Shown piece after piece: positions 26,351-34,852 of a stretch of 64,000 bases of DNA. The stretch comes from Desulfuromonas sp964536375. Its GTDB lineage: Bacteria > Desulfobacterota > Desulfuromonadia > Desulfuromonadales > Desulfuromonadaceae. Numbering within the stretch: the stretch's first letter is position 1; each line of letters opens with the position of its first letter. The stretch covers positions 1 through 64,000 of the forward strand of contig CAZHXF010000002.1 in the NCBI GenBank assembly GCA_964536375.1, given 5' to 3'. The position numbers and the translations under genes were made by a program. The notes beneath the pieces were generated by a model. The model saw only the letters and a program-made list of their open reading frames with translations. It had not been told where the DNA came from and did no database searches.

Positions 26351-27226
26351 ATGTCTATCTTGATAAATTCAAAGACGAAAGTCATTGTCCAAGGGATGAC
26401 CGGTAAAACTGGTCTGTTCCATACCAAGGAGTGCCGTGCGTACGGTACCAATATTGTGGCTGGGGTTACTCCGGGCAAAGGCGGCATCCACGTAGAAGGT
26501 ATTCCGGTTTTTGATACCATGGAGGAAGCCGTCCGCCTTACTGGTGGCAATGTATCGATGGTGTTTGTGCCACCACCGGGCGCAGCTGATGCTATTCTCG
26601 AAGCCTGTGAAGCTGGTATTGATCTGGTAGTGTGCATCACTGAGGGGGTTCCGGTTAAGGATATGGTGTTGGCGCGTAAAGTTGTAGCCGACAGTAATAC
26701 CCTGTTGATTGGACCAAACTGCCCAGGTCTGATCACTCCTGGCGAGTGCAAGATTGGTATCATGCCTGGGTATATTCATAAACCGGGTAAAATCGGGGTA
26801 ATTTCTCGTAGTGGTACGCTGACTTATGAAGCTGTTAAGCAACTCACTGATGTCGGTCTGGGGCAATCCACCTGCGTCGGTATTGGTGGTGACCCGATAA
26901 TCGGTATGAAGTTTATCGATGTGCTGCAGCTGTTTAATGAAGATCCCGATACCGAAGGGGTGCTGATGATCGGCGAAATCGGTGGTAATGCCGAGGAAGA
27001 AGCTGCGGCTTGGGTTCAGGAAAACATGAACAAGCCGGTGGCTGGTTTTATCGCCGGGGTTACTGCTCCTCCGGGCAAGCGGATGGGGCATGCTGGGGCT
27101 ATTATCAGCGGTGGCAAAGGGCGCGCAGAAGATAAGATCGCGGCACTGACCGCATGTGGCGTGACCGTAGCTACCAGCCCGACAGGTATGGGGCAGGCGA
27201 TGCTGAAAGCGCTGGGTCGGGCGTAA
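26351..27226 (+). CDS. sucD: Succinate-CoA ligase (ADP-forming), alpha subunit
   Basis: A 291-residue CoA-binding subunit. The CoA site motif is VIVQGMTGKTGLFHTKE at the start, followed by GGIHVEGIPVFDT and GPNCPGLITPGECKIGIMPG. The phosphorylated histidine lies in KRMGHAGAIISG near residue 250. It follows sucC by 21 bases with GAGCAGGAG as ribosome site. Two hairpins after it, the second strong, end the operon. Confidence 0.96.
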   Translation: MSILINSKTKVIVQGMTGKTGLFHTKECRAYGTNIVAGVTPGKGGIHVEGIPVFDTMEEAVRLTGGNVSMVFVPPPGAADAILEACEAGIDLVVCITEGVPVKDMVLARKVVADSNTLLIGPNCPGLITPGECKIGIMPGYIHKPGKIGVISRSGTLTYEAVKQLTDVGLGQSTCVGIGGDPIIGMKFIDVLQLFNEDPDTEGVLMIGEIGGNAEEEAAAWVQENMNKPVAGFIAGVTAPPGKRMGHAGAIISGGKGRAEDKIAALTACGVTVATSPTGMGQAMLKALGRA

Positions 27227-27291
27227 ACGTTTAGGTAAAATTGATTTTCCCGTCAATTTTTGCTAGGCGGGTCGTTCATGCTGTTCAATAT

Positions 27292-27332
27292 AAATGCGCC
27301 GGATTGGTTATCTGTCCGGCGCATTTGTTTGT
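27292..27332 (+). terminator. Terminator of sucCD
   Basis: AAATGCGCCGGA and TCCGGCGCATTT form a perfect 12-base-pair stem followed by a T-rich stretch. A weaker AAAATTGA/TCAATTTT hairpin precedes it at about 27238-27260. The rest of 27333-27576 shows no gene. Confidence 0.88.
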
Positions 27333-27576
27333 TGTTACTTATAAGCACTTCATCATGATGGAGTGATCACCACCATCTCAAGGGACGCATCAACCCATCC
27401 ATGGGGTTTGTTGGCGTCTCTATTGGCGACTAACACCCTTAAAATAGTGGTGCCCACTCCAAGTGCTGCACAGTTATTCTTTCGCAAATTTATTGCTGGC
27501 ATTTCTCGGCAAAATACGGTGTGATACGCGCCATGTTTTTATTACCAAAAAAATATCTGCGCAACCGGAGCCAGGC

Positions 27577-29340
27577 GTGAATTTGTTTCGTCAACTGTGG
27601 CCATGGTTATATCCATATCGGCGCAACATCATGTTGGGCACGCTGTGGATCATTGTCACCAACGCCATGCTGCTTACCATCCCGCAAATGTTGCGTCTGG
27701 GTATTGCTGCCATTGAACACAAACAATGGCACGATGTCGCCTTCTATGCGGCCATTATGGCTTTACTTACTTTGGCTGGCGGCGCTATTCGGGTGTTGTC
27801 ACGGCTGTGTTTTTTGCATACTGGTCGTCGGGTCGAAGTGGATCTGCGTCAGGCTATGTTTGAGCGGTTGCTCTATCAACCTGCCCCATTTTTTAACAAT
27901 CACCGCATCGGTGATCTGGTCTCCCGTTTTACCAACGACTTAATTAATGTGCGCATGGTAGCCGGTTTTGGTTTGGTGTCTATTGCCAATGCCGTGGTGG
28001 TGTATGTCATATCTCTGGGCTTGATGTTGTGGATGTCGCCATCACTTACTGTTGCCGCACTGCTCCCTTTTCCCCTCATGCTCCTAGCCACAAAATGGAT
28101 AAGCCGCCACTTGCTGCATTACTCCGCGTTGGTGCAACAACGGCTGGGTGAATTAAGTGGGGTGGTAGATGAGACGTTGCGTGGTCAGTCCAGTTTGCGC
28201 AGTAGCGGTTTTCAACAGGCCCACTGCGACAAGTTTGCCACGATTAACGCTAGCTATCTGTCCTCGTCGTTGGCGCTGGCGCGGATGCGGGCGTTGATTA
28301 TGCCGGTTATGAGTATTGTCACCCCGTTTGGTATTTTAATGGTGCTGTACTTCGGTGGGCGGCAAGTGGTTGCGGGTACTCTTCAGTTGGGGGATATGGT
28401 TGCCTTCAATGCTTATTTGGTGCAGTTGACTATGCCAACAATCTTGTTGGGTTGGATCCTCACCTTGGTGCAGCGTGCCACGGTGGGTATGGAGCGGATT
28501 AACTTGCTGTTGGAGTTAACCAAACCCTGCCAACTCTTAACTGCCGCGGTGCAGCAGCAGGCACCACATATTGAATTGCGTAACTTGTGTTTTGCCTACG
28601 CCAAAGGAAGGCCTGATGTTAATGGCCAAGCCAGTGTTGCACCATCGGTGCTGCACCACGTATCGCTAAATATTGCTGGCGGTTCTATGGTCGGCATTGT
28701 CGGTGCTGTCGCTAGCGGTAAAAGTACTCTGTTGCATGTGTTGACCGGGCGCTATCCCCTCAATTCACAGCAGGTATTTATCGATGGTGAAGATCTGAGC
28801 ACCAGCTGTACGCAATCGCACAGCCAAATGCTGGCAGCGGTTTTGCAAGAGGGAAAATTGTTTAGCGGATCGTTGCTGGATAACTTTCGCTTTGCTGCGC
28901 CGCAGTTAACCCAGACCGAGGTTGATACCATTGCCGATAAGGTGGTTCTCAGAACAGAGATTGAGCAATTCCCCAATAAATTTGCCACGATGATAGGTGA
29001 AGGGGGGTTGACTCTGTCCGGTGGGCAACGTCAGCGCATTGGAGTGGCACGCGCCTTGGCGCGTAATCGTCCGCTGTGGTTGCTCGATGATCCGTTCAGC
29101 CATCTGGATACGTACACCGCCCAGCAAGTGTGGCACAATATGCGTCGGGAACTGCACGGCAAAACCGTGGTGCTCGCTTCCAGCAGAGTGTCAATTTTAC
29201 AGGATGTGGATCATATTGTGGTGCTCAATAACGGGCAGATTGTCGAGCAGGGCAGTTATGCGCAATTGCTCCAGCTTAATGGCGAGTACGCCCGGTTATT
29301 GCGTCGCGAACAACTTCATCATCAGATGGAGGGGTTATGA
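27577..29340 (+). CDS. ABC exporter half-transporter, MdlA-like
   Basis: A 587-residue fused membrane and ATPase protein: six N-terminal spans (about 20-300), then a nucleotide-binding domain with Walker A GAVASGKST, signature LSGGQRQRIGVARALA and Walker B LWLLDDP. The residue after the Walker B aspartate is Asp, not the usual catalytic Glu, as in the degenerate half of heterodimeric exporters. The GTG at 27577 has GGAG 6 bases upstream and gives the normal MdlA length; a 38-residue longer reading has no support. Its stop overlaps the next gene by 4 bases (ATGA), so the two half-transporters are made together as a pair. Substrate unknown. Confidence 0.87.
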   Translation: MNLFRQLWPWLYPYRRNIMLGTLWIIVTNAMLLTIPQMLRLGIAAIEHKQWHDVAFYAAIMALLTLAGGAIRVLSRLCFLHTGRRVEVDLRQAMFERLLYQPAPFFNNHRIGDLVSRFTNDLINVRMVAGFGLVSIANAVVVYVISLGLMLWMSPSLTVAALLPFPLMLLATKWISRHLLHYSALVQQRLGELSGVVDETLRGQSSLRSSGFQQAHCDKFATINASYLSSSLALARMRALIMPVMSIVTPFGILMVLYFGGRQVVAGTLQLGDMVAFNAYLVQLTMPTILLGWILTLVQRATVGMERINLLLELTKPCQLLTAAVQQQAPHIELRNLCFAYAKGRPDVNGQASVAPSVLHHVSLNIAGGSMVGIVGAVASGKSTLLHVLTGRYPLNSQQVFIDGEDLSTSCTQSHSQMLAAVLQEGKLFSGSLLDNFRFAAPQLTQTEVDTIADKVVLRTEIEQFPNKFATMIGEGGLTLSGGQRQRIGVARALARNRPLWLLDDPFSHLDTYTAQQVWHNMRRELHGKTVVLASSRVSILQDVDHIVVLNNGQIVEQGSYAQLLQLNGEYARLLRREQLHHQMEGL

Positions 29341-31136
29341 AGCAGCTGCATAGCGATGAAATTAGCGGTCGCCATTTTGATATTGCAATTCTGCGCCGTT
29401 TTCTACCGCGTATCCGTCCTTATTGGAAAAAAGGTGTTGCCAGCTTAGCGTTACTTCCTCTGGTTTCGTTGGTGCGTATTGTACCGCCGTTGTTGATTAA
29501 GCTGGCAATTGATAACAGTATCATTCCCGGTAAGCTGGACGAACTGTGGTCGATATCTGCCCTGTTAGTAGTGTTATTGCTAATTGAGGGGTTGCTGGTG
29601 TTTGGGCAATCGTTGTTGGTGCAGGTGGTCGGGCAGCATATAATGGCTGATTTGCGCCGCGACAGTTTTGCCAAGTTGATGCGCTTGCCGCGCAGTTGGT
29701 ACGATTGGCAACCATCAGGTCGTCTGCTCACGCGGGTGACGACTGATGTTGAGCATGTCGGCGAGCTGTTCGGCTCCGGTATTATCTCCGCTATTGGCGA
29801 TATCGCTACCCTGGTGCTGATTTTAGTTATTATGCTGAGTATTAATTGGCAGCTAGCGTTAATCTCCTTTGCGGCGGTGCCGCTCCTAGTGGCGATCATC
29901 TATGTTATTCGTCGTCCGATGCGCACTGTCACCCGCCAGCTACGGGCGCGCCAGGCCGGGCTTAATGCTTTTATTTCAGAGCGCCTGAACGGTATTGCCG
30001 AGGTGCAGATATTTGGTCAGGAACAGCGCAGTGCGGATGAATTCGATCAGTTGCAACAGCAATATCGGCGCAGTTCATTAAATTGGGTCAGCCTGGAGGC
30101 GGTGTTTTATGCCAGTGTCCACATTTGTGGCAGCTTGGCTGTGGCGGCTATTTTGTGGCGCGGTGGCGGTGCGGTGATGCAGCAAGCCGCGACTTTTGGT
30201 ACTCTGGTAGCTTTTATTGAGTATTCGCGCAAATTTTTTATGCCGTTGACCGAATTGGCGTCAAAGTTTTCCGTGTTGCAGACCAGTAACTCTTCCTTAG
30301 AACGTATTTTTGACCTGCTCGATCAAGCCGAGGAAGAACAGGGTGATTTGAGCGTACCGGATGGGCCAGGCAGCCTTGAGTTTAACAACGTACATTTTTC
30401 CTATGTAGAGGGTCATCCGGTACTTAACGGTTTCGACCTAACCATAGCTCCGGGTCAGTGTGTGGCTCTGGTGGGTGAAACTGGCAGCGGTAAAACCACT
30501 TTAACCCAGCTGTTGCTGGGATTCTATCCTCCTAGTGCCGGGCAGATTCTGCTTAATAGTACCGATGTGACACTGATAAATAAAGTACAGCTGCGTCAGC
30601 AGGTAGGCTGGGTGTCGCAGGAACCATTTTTGTTTTCCGGTTCAGTGCGTGATAATCTTGATCCGGAACACCGTGTTGACGATAACTACTTGATGGAGCA
30701 ATTACTCCAGACCGGGGCGCTGGCTGTTGTCGAGCGCTTGGGTGGTTTGGATAGCCACTTGGATGAACACGGTAAAAACCTTTCCAGCGGCGAGCGCCAG
30801 TTGCTGTGCTTAACGCGCGCACAAATGCAGAATCCGCAGGTGGTGATTCTCGATGAAGCTACCAGCCATCTCGATGGCGACAGTGAAGAGCTTATTTATA
30901 CCGGCATGCGCGCCGTAGCTGGGGGACGCACTACCTTGATGATTGTTCACCATTTACGCTTGGCTGCCGAGGCAGATTTGATCGCGGTGTTGCATCATGG
31001 TCGGGTGTGCGAACAAGGGACCCATCAGCAATTATTGGCTAAACAGGGGCGCTACGCGCGTTTGTGGCAGATACAGCAATTAGAATATAACCGTAGCGTT
31101 AACCATGAGCTCAGTGGTAGCGCTGGTAAGGAGTAG
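29337..31136 (+). CDS. ABC exporter half-transporter, MdlB-like
   Basis: A 599-residue partner of the preceding gene: six membrane spans, then Walker A GETGSGKTT, signature LSSGERQLLCLTRA and Walker B VVILDEATSHLD with the catalytic Glu intact. One consensus and one degenerate ATP site are expected in the heterodimer, as for MdlAB/TM287-288. The family exports lipids or drugs; the substrate here cannot be read. Translation is coupled to the upstream gene through the ATGA overlap. rsgA starts 7 bases after its stop. Confidence 0.9.
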   Translation: MKQLHSDEISGRHFDIAILRRFLPRIRPYWKKGVASLALLPLVSLVRIVPPLLIKLAIDNSIIPGKLDELWSISALLVVLLLIEGLLVFGQSLLVQVVGQHIMADLRRDSFAKLMRLPRSWYDWQPSGRLLTRVTTDVEHVGELFGSGIISAIGDIATLVLILVIMLSINWQLALISFAAVPLLVAIIYVIRRPMRTVTRQLRARQAGLNAFISERLNGIAEVQIFGQEQRSADEFDQLQQQYRRSSLNWVSLEAVFYASVHICGSLAVAAILWRGGGAVMQQAATFGTLVAFIEYSRKFFMPLTELASKFSVLQTSNSSLERIFDLLDQAEEEQGDLSVPDGPGSLEFNNVHFSYVEGHPVLNGFDLTIAPGQCVALVGETGSGKTTLTQLLLGFYPPSAGQILLNSTDVTLINKVQLRQQVGWVSQEPFLFSGSVRDNLDPEHRVDDNYLMEQLLQTGALAVVERLGGLDSHLDEHGKNLSSGERQLLCLTRAQMQNPQVVILDEATSHLDGDSEELIYTGMRAVAGGRTTLMIVHHLRLAAEADLIAVLHHGRVCEQGTHQQLLAKQGRYARLWQIQQLEYNRSVNHELSGSAGKE

Positions 31137-31143
31137 TGAGTTA

Positions 31144-32094
31144 ATGGCGCGACATAAAATAATTCGTCCAGTACCAGATAAGGCGGGACAGGAAGGTTTG
31201 ATCGTCAGCCACTTTGGCGTGGAAGTTCTGGTGCGTTTCGGCTCTGTTGCTGATGAGCTGATTGATGAGCGGATGGTCAAGGTCAAACGCAATTCCGGGC
31301 ACGTGGTCGGTGATCAAGTGCGGGTGATTGGCGAGGTGTTGCAGCGTCTACCACGGCGTAATTGCCTGCGCCGCCGCGATGCTATGGATAAAGAGCGCAT
31401 TATCGCTGCCAATCTTGATCTGCTGGGAATTGTTGTCGCTCCCAAACCGCAAACACCGGCCGGTTTTTTGGAGCGCGCAGTGGTTGCTGCTCTAGCGGCC
31501 AACATCGAACCATGTTTAATTGTCAATAAATGTGATTTGGATATGACGGATAGTTTGCGTCAACAATTAGGTGTGGATTTCCCCGCGATAACCCGCATGT
31601 TTACTGTTAGTGCCTACAGCGGATTTGGCTTGGATGAGTTGCGTGAATACATTGCCGAGTGTGGTCGTGCTGCCTTTGTCGGCGTGTCTGGCGCGGGCAA
31701 AAGCTCGATCATGAACGTTCTTGCCCCGCAGGCCAAGTTGGCAATTGGCGCGTTAAATGATGATGATCACGGCTGCCATACTACCAGTGTTTCTACCCTG
31801 ATCTCTTTGCCCAGCGGTGGCGAGCTGGTAGATACTCCCGGTTTTCGCGATTTTGCCCCGGTGGGTATCAGCAGTGAAGAAATTGCCCTGTGGTTTCCGG
31901 GCTTGCTGTCGATTATGCAACAGCGACCTTGCCGTTTCCGCAATTGCCGCCATCGCCAAGAACCAGGCTGCTCCATCAAGCAGGCAGTTACTGAGGGTCA
32001 GCTGAGTCCTCAGCGCTACGAGCTGTATCTGGACACTCTGGCCGATCTGGAAGCGTTGGAACAGGCAGGAGCAGAGCGACGTAAGCCGTTTTAG
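31144..32094 (+). CDS. rsgA: Ribosome small-subunit-dependent GTPase RsgA
   Basis: A 316-residue circularly permuted GTPase: an N-terminal OB fold (about 20-75), then G4 (VNKCD) before G1 (GVSGAGKSS) and G3 (DTPGFRD). The zinc-binding C-terminal part carries the Cys-Cys-His-Cys set in CRFRNCRHRQEPGC. It checks late maturation of the 30S subunit. The start MARHKII at 31144 follows GTAAGGAG about 10 bases upstream; a longer frame overlaps the ABC gene. It appears co-transcribed with the ABC pair although unrelated in function. Confidence 0.92.
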   Translation: MARHKIIRPVPDKAGQEGLIVSHFGVEVLVRFGSVADELIDERMVKVKRNSGHVVGDQVRVIGEVLQRLPRRNCLRRRDAMDKERIIAANLDLLGIVVAPKPQTPAGFLERAVVAALAANIEPCLIVNKCDLDMTDSLRQQLGVDFPAITRMFTVSAYSGFGLDELREYIAECGRAAFVGVSGAGKSSIMNVLAPQAKLAIGALNDDDHGCHTTSVSTLISLPSGGELVDTPGFRDFAPVGISSEEIALWFPGLLSIMQQRPCRFRNCRHRQEPGCSIKQAVTEGQLSPQRYELYLDTLADLEALEQAGAERRKPF

Positions 32095-32126
32095 CTACGA
32101 CCAGTGCGGATCACAATCCAAAACCT

Positions 32127-32274
32127 GATTAGTCTCAATTTTCCTTATGGGTTCTGTTCTTTGAACCCGTCATACTCGCGAAGGCGGGTATCCAGAGGTT
32201 TTACATAGATTTCTAGACTCCCGCCTGCGCGAGAGTGACGAGCTTTTTGGCGATAGCGGAAGATTGGTATTAAT
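32127..32274. repeat. Palindromic MITE-like repeat R2, copy 2 (inverse orientation)
   Basis: Read on the minus strand it begins ATTAATACCAATCTTCCGC and follows copy 1 (5548-5693) nearly base for base for about 110 bases, including GTCACTCTCGCG and CCTCTGGATACCCGC. It lies between convergent genes, its end touching the stop of the methylase gene, so its hairpin may serve as their terminator. Confidence 0.85.
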
Positions 32275-32903
32275 CATCTCTTTTTCTCTAATACCAGCAC
32301 ATACGGTGCCTTGCTGCGATTAGCCGGTTGCAAGCGCAGAACATCCCAAATTTTACTATCCAAGGCGCTGCATAGCTCTTCAATTGCAGCGCACTCCTCA
32401 AGTGCTCCGGTATGGCCGGTATACAGCACCAACGCTATGCGACCACCGACAGCCAATAACTGCGTTGCTTGGTGAACAGCGGTGTAACTAGTGGTCGCGG
32501 CGGTGGTTGTAGCATGGTCAGCACCGGGCAGATAACCAAAGTTGGCGATTATTGCTTTGGGTCGAAGTTTTATGTCATCTGTGACCAGTTGTCCCAGCTC
32601 AGTGTGGCAACCGTGATACAGCGATACTCCTTGCGGCGCGATACTTTGCGGCTCATTTATCGTCTGTACAATAATTCCTGCTTCTTCAATATGTGCGCTG
32701 GTGCTGGCAATTGCCTGCTGCTGCACATCAAACGCTAGCACTTGCCCCTTGGTGTTAACGTCAACCTGCTGGGCTAACCATAGCGTATCGTGGCCACGCC
32801 CGGCGGTCAGATCTATGGCAAAATCACCGGCTTGCAGCACTGTGGTCAACAGTTGGTGCGCCCAGCTGGACATGTCGGTGATTTTGATCGGGTAATTTTC
32901 CAT
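32274..32903 (-). CDS. Class I SAM methyltransferase, YtqB/MnmM-like (rRNA methylase family PF06962)
   Basis: The 209-residue protein has the SAM-binding motif AIDLTAGRGHDTLWLA near residue 30 and the family-specific IIANFGYLPGADHATTTAATTS and YTGHTGALEE segments. These fit the family formerly called putative rRNA methylase, in which B. subtilis YtqB (MnmM) methylates the wobble-uridine modification of tRNA. Whether this member has the same RNA target is inference. It begins with ATG at 32903, is transcribed alone and is divergent from the large unknown gene downstream in the window. Confidence 0.75.
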   Translation of the reverse strand: MENYPIKITDMSSWAHQLLTTVLQAGDFAIDLTAGRGHDTLWLAQQVDVNTKGQVLAFDVQQQAIASTSAHIEEAGIIVQTINEPQSIAPQGVSLYHGCHTELGQLVTDDIKLRPKAIIANFGYLPGADHATTTAATTSYTAVHQATQLLAVGGRIALVLYTGHTGALEECAAIEELCSALDSKIWDVLRLQPANRSKAPYVLVLEKKR

Positions 32904-32978
32904 GGTTTAATCCCTTAACTTGTTGAAAAGATAGTGTGCAATATTGCCAATCTGGTTTATTAGCGTTACAGTACCGAT

Positions 32979-34718
32979 ATGAAAATATCTCCTATACAAG
33001 AAAATAGTGCCAGTGCTATTTCTGATGACCAGTTGGATAAATACTCCTCGGCACTGACCCTCTCCGACATGGAGATTTTTATCTATCCTGAGCTGCTGTA
33101 CAGTCTGGTGCTGGCGAATATTATGTCGCCGGTGGTGTGGAGCTGGCGTGAGGATCCTTGGTTTGCTGGACTGGAAAAATTGAATCCGTATCGGCGGGTG
33201 CTGCGTTTGAAGCAATATATCATGGAGCACTACGATTTTAATCTTGATCTGGACTCCTGGGGGTTAACCTCCAAAGATGTTGAGCTGGAGCGCTTCAGCG
33301 GTGTTATGGATACCGAGACCATCGCTGCTAGCAATGCCTTGTTTGGTTACACCGGCGATCAGTACTATTTCGATATGGATATCCGTAAGCACTTCGGGTT
33401 GGATAAATATGCCGGAGATATTATCCCCTATTGGAAAACCGAAACTATAGAGGCAATGGACGCTTTTTGCCACCGTCCCGGTTATGAGCGCGGCGCAGGT
33501 GAGTGCGTGTCGTTGTCTACGCTGTATGCAGCCGCATTGTTTGTGGTGGCGCGGATTCCGCTGGAAGATATCTTTTTGATGGCAACGCCGCTGCACTCAC
33601 AGAATTTTATTGATCTCAAGGGCGGGGTGATCACCAATAATCGGCGCATTGTTACCCAGAATATGTGGTTTAACGGCACCGAGTTGTCAGCGCGGGCGCA
33701 ACGGGCGTTACGCAATGAACAGGTAACTATGGTGGCGCATTGCAGTGGCAATATCCATTCTGTGTATCCCCAAGCCAGTATTGATGCCGCAGCCTATAAG
33801 CGCTTCAGTTCTAAGTTGACCAGTTATCTCACCATTAAATTGAATCAGGAGCTGCTGGGCAACTTTTTGCGCGAACACAGTGAACTGCAAAAATGTTTTC
33901 AATTGCAACTAGAGCACCATGGACGGCAACGCTGGGTGGCGCTGGAAAAAGTATATAGTTACGAGCATGGCAGCGCTTTTCGGGTAAGCAACAATACGCG
34001 CGACAAATTGCTTGCTTCCATTGATGCCTTTGATTTACATTTTGAGCCGCTGGAGGGGCGGATACCGCTGAGCGCTTTTGAGAAGTTTTTTCAGCGTTAT
34101 CCTCAGCTGGATGATGCGGATGAAATGGCGCGGCTACTGAAAGCAGAATTTTCCTGCCAGCACCAGGATGCCCCCAAGCTCATTGCTCAGCTGCGGACAT
34201 TTTTGACCATTAAACCACGCCTGCCGCAATACCAGCACAAGCAGGTGCAGAATATCGAGCCTATAGCTCTGCGCCCAGATATGGCACGGGATGAAGTGGT
34301 AGCCGTGTTGGCAGCGCAGCGTCACATAAATCAGACGGTTGATCTGGCTTTTTATGCTGCTCGCGACATGTCCTCTTGCGATTGGCACCCGTTTATCAAG
34401 GCGGCACTGGAGCGCAATCCGGTTGTGGTTGCAGCAACTAAAGATTACCGCGATGATGAACTGCTGGCATGCTTTTCCAGTATGATCAACGAATCTATCT
34501 ATTCAGCCGGGCGCTTGGCACAACCGGACGAAGTGTGGAATTTTCAGCGCGGCGATGGTGTCGAGCGCGCTTTTTGTTTAGCTACAATCTGGAAAAAGCG
34601 CCATCCTGAAGCGGCTATCTCACTTAAGATAACGCCCACCGCAGTGCATCTGGTTATGGCTGAAGTTGCGCTGGAGTTGATCAGTAGTAAGGGGTTAGCG
34701 CAGCAGTTAAACTGGTAA
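32979..34718 (+). CDS. Large protein with transglutaminase-like Cys-His signature, function unknown
   Basis: A 579-residue cytoplasmic-looking protein without signal peptide or membrane helix. I do not recognise a named family. About residue 170 the sequence GAGECVSLSTLYAAALFVVARIP resembles the catalytic-Cys helix of the transglutaminase-like fold (G-x-C then hydrophobic helix and a short 'IP' turn). It is followed 20 residues later by TPLHSQNFIDLKGG, where His and Asp could complete a triad. The C-terminal 250 residues are helical and unlike anything I know. It stands between the methylase and the nifSU operon, with its own short promoter region (32904-32978). The fold assignment is tentative. 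Confidence 0.45.
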   Translation: MKISPIQENSASAISDDQLDKYSSALTLSDMEIFIYPELLYSLVLANIMSPVVWSWREDPWFAGLEKLNPYRRVLRLKQYIMEHYDFNLDLDSWGLTSKDVELERFSGVMDTETIAASNALFGYTGDQYYFDMDIRKHFGLDKYAGDIIPYWKTETIEAMDAFCHRPGYERGAGECVSLSTLYAAALFVVARIPLEDIFLMATPLHSQNFIDLKGGVITNNRRIVTQNMWFNGTELSARAQRALRNEQVTMVAHCSGNIHSVYPQASIDAAAYKRFSSKLTSYLTIKLNQELLGNFLREHSELQKCFQLQLEHHGRQRWVALEKVYSYEHGSAFRVSNNTRDKLLASIDAFDLHFEPLEGRIPLSAFEKFFQRYPQLDDADEMARLLKAEFSCQHQDAPKLIAQLRTFLTIKPRLPQYQHKQVQNIEPIALRPDMARDEVVAVLAAQRHINQTVDLAFYAARDMSSCDWHPFIKAALERNPVVVAATKDYRDDELLACFSSMINESIYSAGRLAQPDEVWNFQRGDGVERAFCLATIWKKRHPEAAISLKITPTAVHLVMAEVALELISSKGLAQQLNW

Positions 34719-34751
34719 CAAGCAAGTAATCTTGACGCATAGCTGTTTTTT

Positions 34752-34794
34752 GGTTATGTTGAGGTATAGATAACCAAATCGGTTATATTTAACC
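34752..34794 (+). promoter_or_regulatory. Cluster of GGTTA/TAACC half-sites before nifS
   Basis: Four alternating half-sites lie in 43 bases: GGTTAT, ATAACC, GGTTAT and TAACC. The central ATAACC-AAATC-GGTTAT is a perfect dyad. It lies 60-100 bases before the nifS start, where an Rrf2/IscR-type iron-sulfur regulator would be expected, but no such gene is in the window. Confidence 0.45.
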
Positions 34795-34852
34795 CGTAGC
34801 CAGCATGCAGTGCTACAACTAATAATTTCTATTCGGAGACAAGGCTGAATTT

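Noticed and set aside
26369..27256. 295-residue ORF opposite sucD
   Set aside because: Antisense shadow of a certain gene, no family resemblance.
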